A stretch of 64,000 bases of DNA. It comes from Lumbricus rubellus. Taxonomy: Eukaryota; Annelida; Clitellata; Crassiclitellata; Lumbricidae. The position numbers and the translations under genes are program-made. The stretch spans positions 19,002,156-19,066,155 of the forward strand of contig OX243817.1 in NCBI GenBank assembly GCA_945859605.1, written 5' to 3'. Below the pieces are notes generated by a model. It worked only from the letters and a program-made list of their open reading frames with translations, was not told where the DNA came from and ran no database searches. Positions 13,301-27,300 of the stretch are shown here, piece after piece (within the stretch, counting starts at the first letter, position 1; every line of letters begins with the position of its first letter).

Positions 13301-16300
13301 CATAATTATATATATATATATATTATATGTATATATTATATATATATTTTATTTACAAACATATCATATATAATCAACCAGTAAGTATAAATAATAAGTA
13401 TCTGGTAATCAAATACTATGCCTTTGCAAGAGAATGCTCCTCAGAGGTGTTCCTGACCTGACAACACAAAACCATGATCACACACTAAGGTGACCATGAT
13501 CACACTGAGGTGACCATGATCACACATGAGGTCACCATGATCACACTGAGGTGACCATGATCACACATGAGGTAACCATGATCACACATGAAGTGGGGCA
13601 CAGTGGCCAGTTGATTAGAGCGCTTGGCCTGTAACATGAAGAATAAATGGGTTTGAGCCTTCACTGAACATTCAATTACTGTGTAAGGACCCTGAGCAAG
13701 TCCTTCAATCATCTGAACTTCCAAACTTAATAAGATCGATATTTCACACCACAATGGCAGAAATAAGAACTGATATGCAGGTCAGGTACAATTAGCAGAG
13801 GAACCACAAGAAAGAATAAAAAATTATGATAGTCGTATACATTAAATGTGATTAAACAATAAGAGATCTGTATGTGTAATTAATTGGTAGTCGACCCTGT
13901 AGACAATCGTTGTGATAGTCATCACTCTGGCGGCTGTAGAACTGGCATTTCTGGACAAGCACCTCAGCGCAGTCGTCAAAGTTATCCTTGAGGACTTCTG
14001 GTCTCGTCACTGGACGAATGCCTTTCTGGCGGTAGTACAGCTTAAACACAAACACGGCATGTGTAAACCTTGGCTACCTTTCTCAAAATACTAAAGCATA
14101 GTTGCACAGACACAACATATAACTGACATCAACCCAATGAATCTGAATGGCATAAAAGCCTGAAAATTATAGAGACATCATGCGTGAAAAGCTGTAACAC
14201 CTGCCTCTCCATCTTTCATTACTTCCTAAAGTGATCAACCTATAAACCAGTGGTTCCCAAACTTCAGTAGGCCACGGACCGGCAATAATTTTTGGTGAAG
14301 TTCACGGATCGAAGTCTATAGCTTTAGGTATGGCCTAATGATATATGATGTCCAATAGTGATACAGATAGACCTGTCGCAATCATTTCTTAATTAAAACA
14401 ATTGTAATTACACCTAATCTGATCAGTATATAGTAACTACATAACATATGAAATAAGTGAAATAATTTAGTCGGCTGTTACCTCTGAAATGGTGAGAAGT
14501 GCCTCGAGTGTCACTCGCAGTATTTGCTTAATTCGTCCCTGGAAGTTGTTCTCTTCACCTTCTTCACCCTGCTCACCAAACACGAAATACTTCTTGTCAA
14601 TCTTTCCCTTCCTGCACAGAAACAAAAACGCCGAATGCAAAATGAAACTTACAAGCCACAAGGTCTTAAAATAACTGCTTTGAGGATTACAATGATACAG
14701 CAAAAACAACCACATATAGAAGCACACAAATTATTATAATAAATTATATACAATATATATATATAATATATATAAATATAATTATATATATATTATATAT
14801 AATTATATATATTATGTATGAGTAGATATCCGGAAGAGGCGCTATATAAATTCTCAGAATGAATGAATTATATATATATATATATATATATTATATATTC
14901 GAATTTACTATAACTTCAAACTGACACTGCAGTATGACTATATGTCATAGTACGAACATTTGATCTCGTAACAATCTGGCAGCCAGTTAGGTTCCCATTA
15001 CATACAACCGCAGCCCAAGTTTACCATCACCCCTAGCGAATGGAAGGTTGAATCGATCTTAAAATGATTTTATGATTTTAAGACAATCATGTCTTATGGA
15101 ACAATCTTCCTGACTATGTGAATAATATGCATCTCTGGAGACATTCATCATAACATGACATTGGCTTTTTGAACTTGTGTACAGCATTCTTTCTTTCAGC
15201 CTTGCTAAGGCGCTAAACAAAAAGAATTGTCTTATAATTAGTATTAACATATGTATGCAATCGTTATTTATCAGAACATTTACACAGTTAGTGTCCCTTG
15301 AGAACCTCTAAGAGGTGTTAACAATTAAATTTAATTTCACAATGACACCTACAACTTTAAACAAGCCTATCAAAATTCTGCGGCTGATTCTCATTAAGGT
15401 CCAACGTTTTAAAACGAAGTCTACAAATCACACGTATTCATCCAATTTCAACTTCTTACCCGGACGTAAGCCTTGTTTTTTTCTGCCCATCTTTCTTTTT
15501 CTTCTGTTTTCCTGAGTTTGCAGGCAAACTATCTTGGTCTGTTCTCACCAAACACAAAACACCAAACACCAAATTCAGGCTTACTTCAGTCTGAATTTCG
15601 TGATTCATTTTTATGGTCTTCTTTGACCTATATGTCCATAGTTAGAGGTAGGCAAAGAAATAGTGGTACCTGAAACACCACTTTACCATGATTCATTGCT
15701 CGGAAATAAGCTGATGCCCAGTATATAGCTAACAAATATGCAGTTAATAACAATATTCATGTTTAATTGGCAAGCTCACTAACGAACTGCAGCAAACTTG
15801 TAACATTGAAACATTACGATGCATGACGTTTTACCATTTCTGTTTTCTGATGATAAGAAACTACTGCGCAAATCATTTCTGTAGACTAGGCTGATTTTCT
15901 CAAGCAATGCTTCACTAACTTTCTCAATTCTTCACAGCCATCTTGTCTCTATCCTCAACTTTTAAAGGTCAGTCACAGTGGGTAACATGAAAAAACTGTC
16001 TTAAGAGTAGACCTGTCCTCTTACCATTTGAAGGTCCTCCAGATCCCGGAACCTTCTGGCTTCTGCAATAGACAGCAACACAAAAACATGTTTGTGCCTA
16101 TTGATTAGTTTTTATACCACCATGACATAGTGCTGAATCCACTTCAGGATATCTTAGGATAGCCTGAGCCTGTCCAAGCCAGGATAAAAGAGAAGGATTC
16201 CACAACCGACCCGGGGTAAAAAAATCCATGCAGCAGAAACAACGAAACAAATTCACTCAACAAAAGAAGTGGAGGAAGTGCGATGTGCAGATATGCGCTA

Positions 16301-19300
16301 AGTACTAATGTGCTGAAAACCTCTTAAAGTATGGTAAGACATTCAGTCACCACCATCACCAATTTCCACCATAGCACCATGCCGTATCCTTGACTTGACC
16401 TCCTTTTATCCTGAACTCGTCAGAATTAAGTCCCTCAACTTGGTGGAATTGCTGTCATTCCGTGAAGGATTTTGCGATAAAATATTATTTTGAATGAATG
16501 AGCAAATGAATTGAATAAACAACCGGATGAAAAGATGTAAATACTTGAGAATGTTCTTGATGACAGTAATGGAAGGATCGTCCAGCTGCTGCTTTCCAGG
16601 TTTGCTGATGCAGTTCAATCCTTCCGCATTAAACGCAACTCTTCCACCTAAACAGATTGAACAGTTGACAAAACTCATTTAATATGATCAATTGTCGGCT
16701 AATTGCACTTGTTATAGCGCCTCTTCCAACTCTCAACTGCTACTCAGAGGCGCTTCCGACTACAGCGCGAACACTGCATTGGAGTTTCACGCCGAAGCGC
16801 TGAGCAACTGCGAGTGAAGGACATGCCCAAGGTCTCTACGCGGCGACTTGAGGTGGATTCGAACCTCAAACCTTCCGGCTTCAAGGCAACGATGCCACCA
16901 CTACACCACCGCACCTCTTGTATTGAGTGAAAGTCTGATGCAGTGTCTGAGTTGTAGTCGGGAGCACCTCTGAGTAGAGAGCTTGAAGGGGCGCTATAGC
17001 AAATGCAATAAATAAATAATAAATAAATTTTATTCCGGAAGCAACCAAACTATAAACTATATACTAATAATACGCGGTATTACAAACTATATAGCACACC
17101 CTAAAGCCAACAAAATACAAACTATATACTTATTGCTATAGGAATTAAATGCATTGTTTCAATTCGAGAGGCATTTGAATTTAATGGTGGTGCCGCCTTA
17201 CCGAGCACTGGACTGCCCTGCATCATGGACGACGTTGAACTTGTTAGAGAGGGTGTAGGAGGAGGCAGAGGATCCTTGAGGCACCGGAGATAGACACTCC
17301 GCATCCCAACCATCTCGTAGATTGGAACCAAATCCATCACCAGACTTGCAGGTACAACAGGCTACAAAGCGTAACCGATGTCATCACCATTTCATCACAT
17401 CATCATCAACAACCACAAGAGACATTGATAAACAGACATAAAAGATAATAACAAAGACAATAAAGATTGCACATATCATTAATTAAGCAACAGAGAAAGT
17501 ATACAGTATTTGTTTTCATATGAAAAATTGCATGATACCCATGACATGTTGCACCTGGCACTAAGTTGCATTTGGTAACACACTCGGTTTAATCCAACGA
17601 CTTCAGTCCTAAAAAATGAAGTGGGGGAACGCTATTTATAATAATATTATTATTAGTAGTATTATTATTAATATTCCATTATCCCTGGAAAAAGTGGGGG
17701 AACGGCGTTTCCCTGCATCCGCCCCCCCCCCCCACTAAACCACTGAACGACTGTGGATTTGAGCTTACTCACTGGAATCCTAGTCACGAAGATAAAGAGA
17801 GATTTCTTGGACGCTTGGTAACTTTTTCAGATCTGCTCACATCATCATGTATTGTAACCATAATCACAGATTTATATACCACCCCCCCTCTCCGTCATGA
17901 GCGTATTTAAAGAATTTTTACAGGATCAAACTGGTGAAATAAAAAAATTATAGAATTATTTTTTTTATAAATTTGACTATATCTGATGGAAAACAAAGAA
18001 ATTGTTTCCTGGTTACGCCTCTGGACCCTTCAAAACAGATTCAACAAATGCGCTTCCAAACTAAGTTCTAGCAAGAGTTCAATAAATAAATAAATTATGG
18101 AGCACAAAGTCACCAGAGCAATTCCTACAGTCGACACGCATAGCAATGAGGCACCTTGTAATGATGGCACCACACAAATTATCACTCTTATTCTTATTAT
18201 TAATGAGAAAAAAGATGAAGACAATAAATTCATCAAACTGACTTCCTTATCAGGACTTGGTCGTTCACAGGTATCAAGTCGTTGCTCAAATCGCGCCAAT
18301 GCGTCAGCAACGTTCTTAGCAGCTCCGTTACTTAACGCAACTTCGGCCTTGATCTTGACCTTCGTATTTGTCAGCCAACGTGCTATCTTCTCCATGAAGA
18401 CCAAGTCAACCATGTGGTACTTGTACCTGTGTTGAGTAACATGATGTCAAATGTATAACTCTGTAATATACGTAGAATTAGAGAGAGAGAGAGAGAATAG
18501 GTTATACATTATTAACCCTTTGAACCCGGAGCTCCCGTAATGTCATAGATAACGGGCCGAAAAACGGACCAGCTGGATGCAAAGGGTTAACTCTGAATTG
18601 TTTCTCGGTATTATAACTGAAGATGACATTAACATACAGCACAGAGAAACAAAATCGTGTCGGTGATGTGCTCAGAAAGTTATGCAAACATGTCTAACAA
18701 ATGCAGCATTGTAAATTAATTTGACAAAAGTCAGAAAGACCCTAAGCAAATTATGAAGTCAACGCATTTCCGTTAAACTGCCACAAAAATTGTGATGATG
18801 ATGATGATGATGATGGTTCTCTGCCCGAAGGCAGGTTCATTGGCTTTACGCCCCTGGGGATGAGATGAGTGAGGTGGTTTCCCGTTGCCTTCCTCACAGA
18901 CAATGATGGGTAAGCAACTTGCCCAAGGTCGCTCCGCAGGAGCTTGCGCCCCTGCGTCCCACACGTGATAGCCTGAGATATCGAAATCTCTGAATGTCAA
19001 CTCCCAGCCCGGGGCTTGAACCGCAGTCCGTTGTATCCAACAGACGAATGCCGTTCGTGCTTACCGGTGTAGCTAACTAGGCTAGTGTAATGATGTAATT
19101 AAACGCTGGTCAGCCTCCTGACCTGTCTTCAAAATCGCGAGTTGCTTTCAGCGCCTGGTCCAATCTTTTTGCTTCAATGCTCTCGAGGTTTCCCATGATC
19201 GATCCCTCGCACTGGTCGATCTTCGTTGACAGTCGGCTCAGTCGACCACGAAATTCTTCGACCTCCATTGGACAAAAGTTTCCTCCATCCGAAAACAACC

Positions 19301-21269
19301 TGCAAAGCAATCAACAATCAATCAATCAAACAACAAACCAACCAATCAACCAACTAGCCAGCCAATCAACCAACCAACCAATCAGACAAACAACAAACCA
19401 GCCAGCCAACCAACTAGCCAGCCAACCAACCAGCCAGCCAACCAACCAGACAAACAACAAGCCAACTAGCCAACCAACTAGCCAGCCAATCAATCAACCA
19501 ACCAACCAAATAATCCAGCACTCAATCTTAAGACCTTCTAAGTTATATAAAGACTTGTAGTTCAAGTCTGAAATAGAACTGGCTAATGCCAACTATTGAT
19601 ACATCATCCTCAGATAATGATGTCAGATAAATACAGAAATATAAATAACAATTCCATACTAACAACAAATATTTCCTCTTTGTACCTCAGCAAGAAATCA
19701 TTATCGTAACAATAAAATTAACATTTAGAATCCACATTCGAAGATGCATTACGTCAGAATACGATGAACAATCAGGAAGAACTGGTTGAACCCTTTAACC
19801 CTTTACCGACCGAGGATATAGGATTTCCCATATATCATTTACCACACTTTGGTAGGGTTAAAGGGTTAAACCAACTTGAATGCCTTTAAGAGTTGTGCGG
19901 TCGACTGATGCAGCATCTGAATGTTACGATCGAGCAGTTGACCAAACTGACGAATCGACGTTCGAATGCCATCCATGAATTTCTCCTGAAGAACGGTCAA
20001 CTGATGCGATAGTTCCGTCAGCCTAAGTCAAACAGAAAAACAATTTCTAATATCTGAACAGTTCACTTTCAAATCCTTTTACATCTTGAATCGTTAATTC
20101 AAATATTCTGCTCCAGGACTAATTTAAAATCTTGTTCGATCAGTAAAAACTCACTGGTAGCAATAATTTATCCATCTAAATGTGCAGTAATGTCAGTCGC
20201 TAAATTGACTGTTCAGAGGTGAATCTCAATTTTTTTCGGTAAAACTAGAAACTAGGCCAAAATAAACAAAAATGCATGAAATCTGATGCATGTAAATGAT
20301 TCCTGTAACTAAATACAGATTTAGTTAATGGGTCTCCTCCTCTTAAGTGACAGCTCACATAGTTCAGTTGGTCGATCTGAAAATCAGAGGTGCCGAATTT
20401 TCAGAACCGACGAAATCCAGCCAAATTTAACCACTCAGCAATGCTCTCAAATATAGACTCATTATTTATAATTTTAAAAAGATGGTGCTCAAATAAGCAG
20501 AATAACTGTTCAACAAATTCAATGAAGATTTCGTGCCGTTAAGATGCACTGAAGTAGACACAGCCATTGAGAAGAATATAAAGACAATAATTGTAATTGT
20601 AATTGCAATCGAACATTTACATAGCGCCACTTCAAGAGAACTCCTCAGAGGCGCTCCCGACCTGACACAAAATCATAATCAAATAAGGACAATTAATGTC
20701 TAGCGAACATCATAGCATAAAAAAAGTTACTTTGATGATTTCGTGGCATTGAGAAACACAGACTCCAGTCGTTCAACGTCCTTCGTAAACTTTTCCGCCA
20801 TTTTGTTATGATCGTCGGTGACAGTCGTATACTTCAGTCGCATTTCAGAGATTGTCTGCTCCGCTCCCTTGCAGTGTCGCGCCACACGCTCCGAATGCAT
20901 CACCAGTTCAGCTGACACCAACATTTTATAGCATTTATATAGCACATGCAATGAAGGCAGATTTTTTTGCTCTGTCAAGCAAGGTTATGTGGCTTTCCTC
21001 ATTTTTGAATTTCAACTATACAAAAGCAGAGCTTTGATGGGATAAGTGAAAGACTTTATAAAGGGTCACATAACTATAGAATAAAGAGGAAAAACATTTG
21101 CTAAAAGAGACCTAAAAGATGAGGTTAAAGCATTTAGAAAGCATGTTATATGCATTGCAGTGGGGAAATGACTTATTGATCCATTAAATATTTGTGAAAA
21201 AACTTATTTATTTATTCATACTGTGTAGCAGATCAATACTTATATGCTTTTTACACAATGATCTTCGCA

Positions 21270-21337
<68 letters not shown>

Positions 21338-24300
21338 AATGATGATGATAGTGGTGGTGGTGGTGGTGGTGGTAGCGAAATAAATAGAAGAAGAAACAGT
21401 GAGCTTGAGCCGTTTTCGAGAGAAGATAATGAATTTGAGGTTATGAAGCGAGAGAGCAGAAGCCGATGCCATTCCCTGGGTGCAGAGTCATGGAATGCAC
21501 GTGAGCCCATAACATACATACCAGCACGGACATTGTAAATGTCCAATTCAACTCTACTCGCTCTTGGTTCGTGAAGTCGAATTTGAAGTTCAAGTTCCTT
21601 CTGCAGTTCAGAATTCTAACAAGAAATAAATGCGCTGACTGTCATTATAAATTAACAAAACTGTTCCAGTTAATTACTAAGATGATGCTCCTAACTCGTT
21701 ACCGATCAACAATTAAATGGCCTTGTTCAAGTTGAAAATATATATATCACACAGTTGCACATGTGCAGACCTATTATGATGGTTGTATGGACGTGTGGAT
21801 GTATTGCTTTGAAACACACATAAATTTAGCAACATAAAGAACAGGGATTATAAGTATTTCCAACGTCAATTAAGACTAACTCAGGCCAACGTCAAAAGAT
21901 CATCTTCTCTGGTGCCATGATCCACAGAAGCGTGATCTTAAGGTCACAGTATCAATCAATCAACCATCCAACCAACCAACGAAGCAATCAATCAATAAAT
22001 CAATCAATCAATCAATCAGTGGTTTGATTGCAGCCAACTGATGATACAAGAGAGAAAAGTATACCTATAGTTGCTGTGGATACAAAGGGAAGGGCACAGA
22101 AAGGATCGACCATTTTAAACTAATCTATCGACCAATGTGTCATGGAAAGCTGAGTGGTTGGACCTCAGGTGAAATAATTGTACTCTACATAATATTAATC
22201 CATAATATACAAACAACAATGCATGAAGTCCACAACAATTGTTTCTGGTACTTGACTGACCTTAGCTTCAACAACGACCTTCGACCTTTCTATCGCCTCC
22301 TCCAACCACACATCCAAATGGTTCAGCATATTCATCCGAAGTCTAAAACAAATAGACTTCATACAGTTACAAATTTCCAGCCAATTTGATGGATGGCAAT
22401 ACTGAGCATTCAAACAAGCTCCACTCTTAAAAAATGGAACACAGAGCTGTCTAATTTTGCATTTCATACAGATGGATGGAAGAAAGAAGCAGCGGAATAG
22501 TAGAAATGGACGGATATTTCAAGCAATATAAATTCATTCAGCCAACCAATAATTAAACAAAAATCAGCTGTTTACTGCTTAAAATATCAGACAATCAACA
22601 TTTTATTTCATTATAATTTTTATCAATTTAAATAGAAAAGCTATTTTAACTTTGACGTAGGCTTATTTTAATTTTAAAGATATTGACATAATTTTATTGA
22701 TTCACAAGTCAACATTCATTCTTGCAAAGAAGTTTCTTCGTATGCAACAACGGATTGAGAAAGCACGCATTGAGCATCACCTATGAGCTAAACTAGGCTT
22801 CAAACTAATGACGATTTGAGTCTTAATCACAAACTAGACATGCATTTCATAATGACAGTCAACGTAATCTCAAAATTTCCACAGCACCCAAAAAAGCAAT
22901 GTTGCAAGAATATAAACATGTACTTTATCAGAGTATAATCAACAGGCAGAGGGAGGGGTGGGGTGAAATCAGTTCCATATTAAGATCCAAAGGAGTGAGG
23001 CAGGCAGGCAGGCAGGCAGTCAGTCAGACGGGCTATTAATATGAATGTGACTATAATTTTTTACAATAGATTGAATTAGCTCAACATCAATGTAGTGTCT
23101 TAATGGTAAAAAAACCTGACCATCTGTGATAAGAACCTTGGCTTTGGTGTACCACCAGTGAAAGCTGAGTGGCCTGTAAGAAAGCACAACTGCACAAACC
23201 ACTATGCACGCTTACACCTATACTCATTAAAGCACCCTCAGCTTAATCCTGCAATTCAATTCCAAACTACTAGAATGCCGCCATCACCACACTCTCATGG
23301 TGGTGTAGTGGTGGTGTCGTTGTTTTGGAGCCGGAAGGTTCGAGGTTTGAATCCACCTCGCCGTGTAAGGACCTTGGGCAAGTCCTTCACTCACAATTGC
23401 TCAGCGCTTCGGCGTGAAACTCCGATGCAGTGTCCGCTCTGCATACGGGAGCGCCTCTGAGTAGAGAGAGCTGGACGGGGCGCTATAACAAGTGCACATA
23501 CAAACAAATAAACATCGTACTTGCAATCAAAAAGTTTTTTCAACTTACTGGACTATAGTTTCTTTAACTAGGTCGTCTCCAACATCCGTGAATTGTACGT
23601 AGCTGGCCAGGGTTTTCGCTTCCCTTTGTACGTCGATGAACGAAAAAATCGACTCCTTATCCTCCTCCATTGAGCCTAAGTCAAAAATCTCGATATCGCT
23701 ACGCTGAGTCTCCGGCTGGCGGGGCGTCGTGACGACTTCTCTTGAAGCGGACGAGATCACGTCGGCCGCCTTCTTTCGATTGGCGACCACAAAATACTCC
23801 GTTCCTTTCTTCGTTTTCACGACTTTACCGTCCATTAGAACGTCATCGGTTGCTTCTGTCTCAGTCTCTTTCTTATCCTCCTATGCAACCAGAAAATAAT
23901 TAATCGGTAAATACACACATAAAATAATCAAAATAACATAATAAAGTTCTGTAATATAAAAAGAATTACTATTAACACTATTATTACCGCAATTATAGAC
24001 CTATACGATGCAATTTAGACAAAAGATCCATGCAATATGAAACTATAGCAGGGGTGTCAAAGAGCTAAAAAAGAAGGTTTAACACCCCTGAACTAGAGTA
24101 AAACTGCCACTTGTGAGCATATATACCCACGAGACCACTATGGCCGAAGATTGAGACAAGTCTTGAAGGTTTTTTTCATCCCAGTTCTACCCTGTAAAAA
24201 ATCTTACACCCAACAGTTTATCGAATTAATAAAGAAAGTGAATGAACTCACGTCTTCAACTTTACGCTTCACAGAAAAGAAAGAGCAGATGCTCTTGTTG

Positions 24301-27300
24301 TAGGCAGAAAGCTCCGTGCTTATTACTTCTGGGTATTGGCCCATCACCTCTGACTGCGCATCGTGAAATTCATCATACCTGGTTAACAGTAACCAACAAT
24401 AAACCACTATTTTGCCTAACATTTTTGCTGATTCACAATTTATGAGTTCTTTGTTCATTCACATACAAACTTCTAAAGAAATTTGCATCTGTCTCCTGCA
24501 CAGAAATAGAGATTACTAGACTTTCTACTTTTATAGCTCTTCTTTAAATTCCTTTTCACTTATAATGTAAATGATTCAGTTCTTCATTTATGGGTTAAAA
24601 CACCTGAGACATCTTTACAAAATATTTCTAGTCTTAATTCTGACAACGGTTTTTGAACCACGTTAGTTAACCATTCGAAAGTGCGTGAAAGATGTCACGG
24701 TACCTTCCCTAGGCAAAAACTTGAATACCACAGCCATACATACTACAGATAATATCACTCAATGTAATAGTGTGACTTGTGCTGAGAAGTCATGAAGAAA
24801 GACCAATGGACAGACAAAAGTAAGTAAGAAAACACATGTTAATATACAACATGTCTATTGACTGAGGAATCATAAACATGGTTACAAGAAAACCGCATCA
24901 TATAGTATCGGGATATTCTGAACCAGTAATGAAAAAGTGTTCCCTTTCCTCAACAAATCACACGCTGCATTTAACTTCCACGAAGTTAGACCCGACTCGC
25001 AAAACGTAGCTCACCGATTTCGAATAGTCGCAAGGAGATCTTGGGCTTTTTGTAGGCCAGCCTGAAGATGGTTCTCAGTGCCACCCTGACGCAATTGATC
25101 GAGCAAAGCATCCAAGACTGCTTCAGACTCCTTCAACAACATTAACATCATCACCAAGTTTAACCCTTTACCCGTTCATTTTCCCCGTTAAGCTTGTGTT
25201 TCCAGCGGATATTCTCAGGGCAAATGGGTAAAGGCTTAAGGTCAAATTTCATAATAATATTGTATAAATCGTGGAGGCGCACTACGAGGTGTCACCATGC
25301 CAACCAACATCTACTGTGTCGTTATCACTGGCGGCAGTTGGCATGGTGACATCATTATCATTGTGGCAATTAACTCATCAGTGTTACAGAATAGTTTTAT
25401 AGTTTAGCTCTTACGAGTCAGTCACCCCACAACTTCAATCAGCAACATTTTTCCCAGGTTGGATTCAAGAGAGGGACGGAGAGATGGAGGGAGGGAGGGA
25501 AGGAAAGAGAGAGGATTACCATCAAAAACATTACATCCGGATCATGTCAGTTTTATAAGATCACTTACTGGTACATTATCTTCAGGGCAATAAACTTTGG
25601 TCTAAAATAGGGATACCAATTTTTATTTGTTACGGTCTAAACAAGGGATACCAATTTCTAGGGTCTAAACAAGGGATACCAATTCTTACAGTCTAATTCG
25701 TAATATAATAGAAGAAAAATATCCTCCATGAAGTTAGTATTCCTGTAACGCATAGTCCAGCATAGTCAAATCAATTGCATAAAAAGTAACAGACTTTATG
25801 ACTGATTTCTTCTTGAAATCTGTAGCATGTGAGAACACTTCGAGATGTGATTGCTTACCTGGTTCGTGACTTCATTGAGCAGACGGACCTCCTCCAGTCT
25901 CTCCTTCAATTCCTTCTCCTGTCTCGCAAGACCGATTTCATGGAGGTCCCAACGATGCGCCACCTGCTGGCAGAACTTAAAGAGAACCTTGAGACGACCA
26001 AGAACAGTGGCGCTCTGCTCCTCAAGTGATTTCTGTTTAACATAAAAATAGACATTTCTCATTTCTTCCACACAAAATCACTGTCACGGACATCATACCC
26101 TAAAAACTAAGACCCTATAAACTGTTTTATTTAGCCGTGGATGGGCTGGGAGCGCTTCTGAGTAGCCTACCTGAAGAGGCACTATATAAATTTCCGAAAT
26201 AAATAAATAAATAAAATACCTAGATGTCATACAACCATTTTGACTTAACGCAGTGCATGTGAATGAGGTGGAGCCCCGTGCTTGGCTTTCAAGTAGCGCT
26301 TTAGGGGTTTCAAGATTAAAATTATGATTAAAAAGCTTCTTAATAGTTGCTATCATCATCATCCCTGTCATCTTCATTACAATGTCATCATAATCATCGA
26401 TACCTTTGTTATCTTCATCCATAATAATCATCATCATTGTCACTGCCACCACCACCACAACCACCACCACCACCACCACCCCACACCACCACCACCACCA
26501 CCCCACACCACCACCACAACCACCACCACCGCCACCACCACCACCACCATCTGCAGCAGCAGTAGAGTATCACCAACTAACATCCATTTCCTCCATGAAC
26601 TTCTCGTATTTCGTTTGCTGTTCCCCAATCAGAGGCAGACATTGCGTTTGAATGATTTCATCGACTCTTCCAGCCGTACACACTGAACGTTCGAGCAGTT
26701 CCATCTAAACAAACAATAAACAGAATTCATAAATTACATTTTGTAATAATTTCATTTTTTTAAGGTATTCAACTTAGCATATGACTATGGATGAAACGAA
26801 CACTTTCGTGAACAACTTCAATTTGAAATTTATTCAATGCCACTCAAAATGACCAACTTATAGGTAGTCTCTGAACCAGTCTATATCATATTAATGTAAT
26901 CAAGGAAAGTTCATCTCTTTCAAGAGAGTACTTTCATTTTTTACGCCTGCAAATATTAAATACATAACAGACACACTGAAAGACTGCATGACATCCTGCA
27001 CTTCTGAAAACTGTACGGCAGAGCATTATCAAATTTCAGTAGCATTATAAAACTGTTTACAAGATAGCAGTTTTGTTTTGATAATCTTAAGCCCTAATAA
27101 AATGAGCCACAGAGACACTCAAAACCACTAAGTTGGTACTTATGAATAAATAATTAGAATAAAACTTAATTTTTTATTTTATTTTTATTAAATTAAACTT
27201 TAATCAAACTAAAAACTTCATTAAATTGAAGAAATACGAAATGAAAATAAATTCCTCACCTTCACACTGTCAACTTCTTTCAAACAGCTCTGACAAATGC

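Noticed and set aside
19310..19520. CRISPR-like regular repeat appearance
   Set aside because: It is a degenerate CCAA-type tandem repeat with no spacers, in an animal genome.
21194..21546. Asp-rich + strand and Ser-rich - strand frames
   Set aside because: They are created by the (ATG)n microsatellite next to CCDC180 exon 21522-21615.
23116..23173. A 58-nt candidate CCDC180 exon (frame PLSFHWWYTKAKVLITDGQ) with AG and GT edges
   Set aside because: Including it breaks the frame into exon 22261-22342, whereas joining 23549-23880 directly to 22261-22342 is perfectly in phase. It could be an alternative or relic exon, but I left it out.
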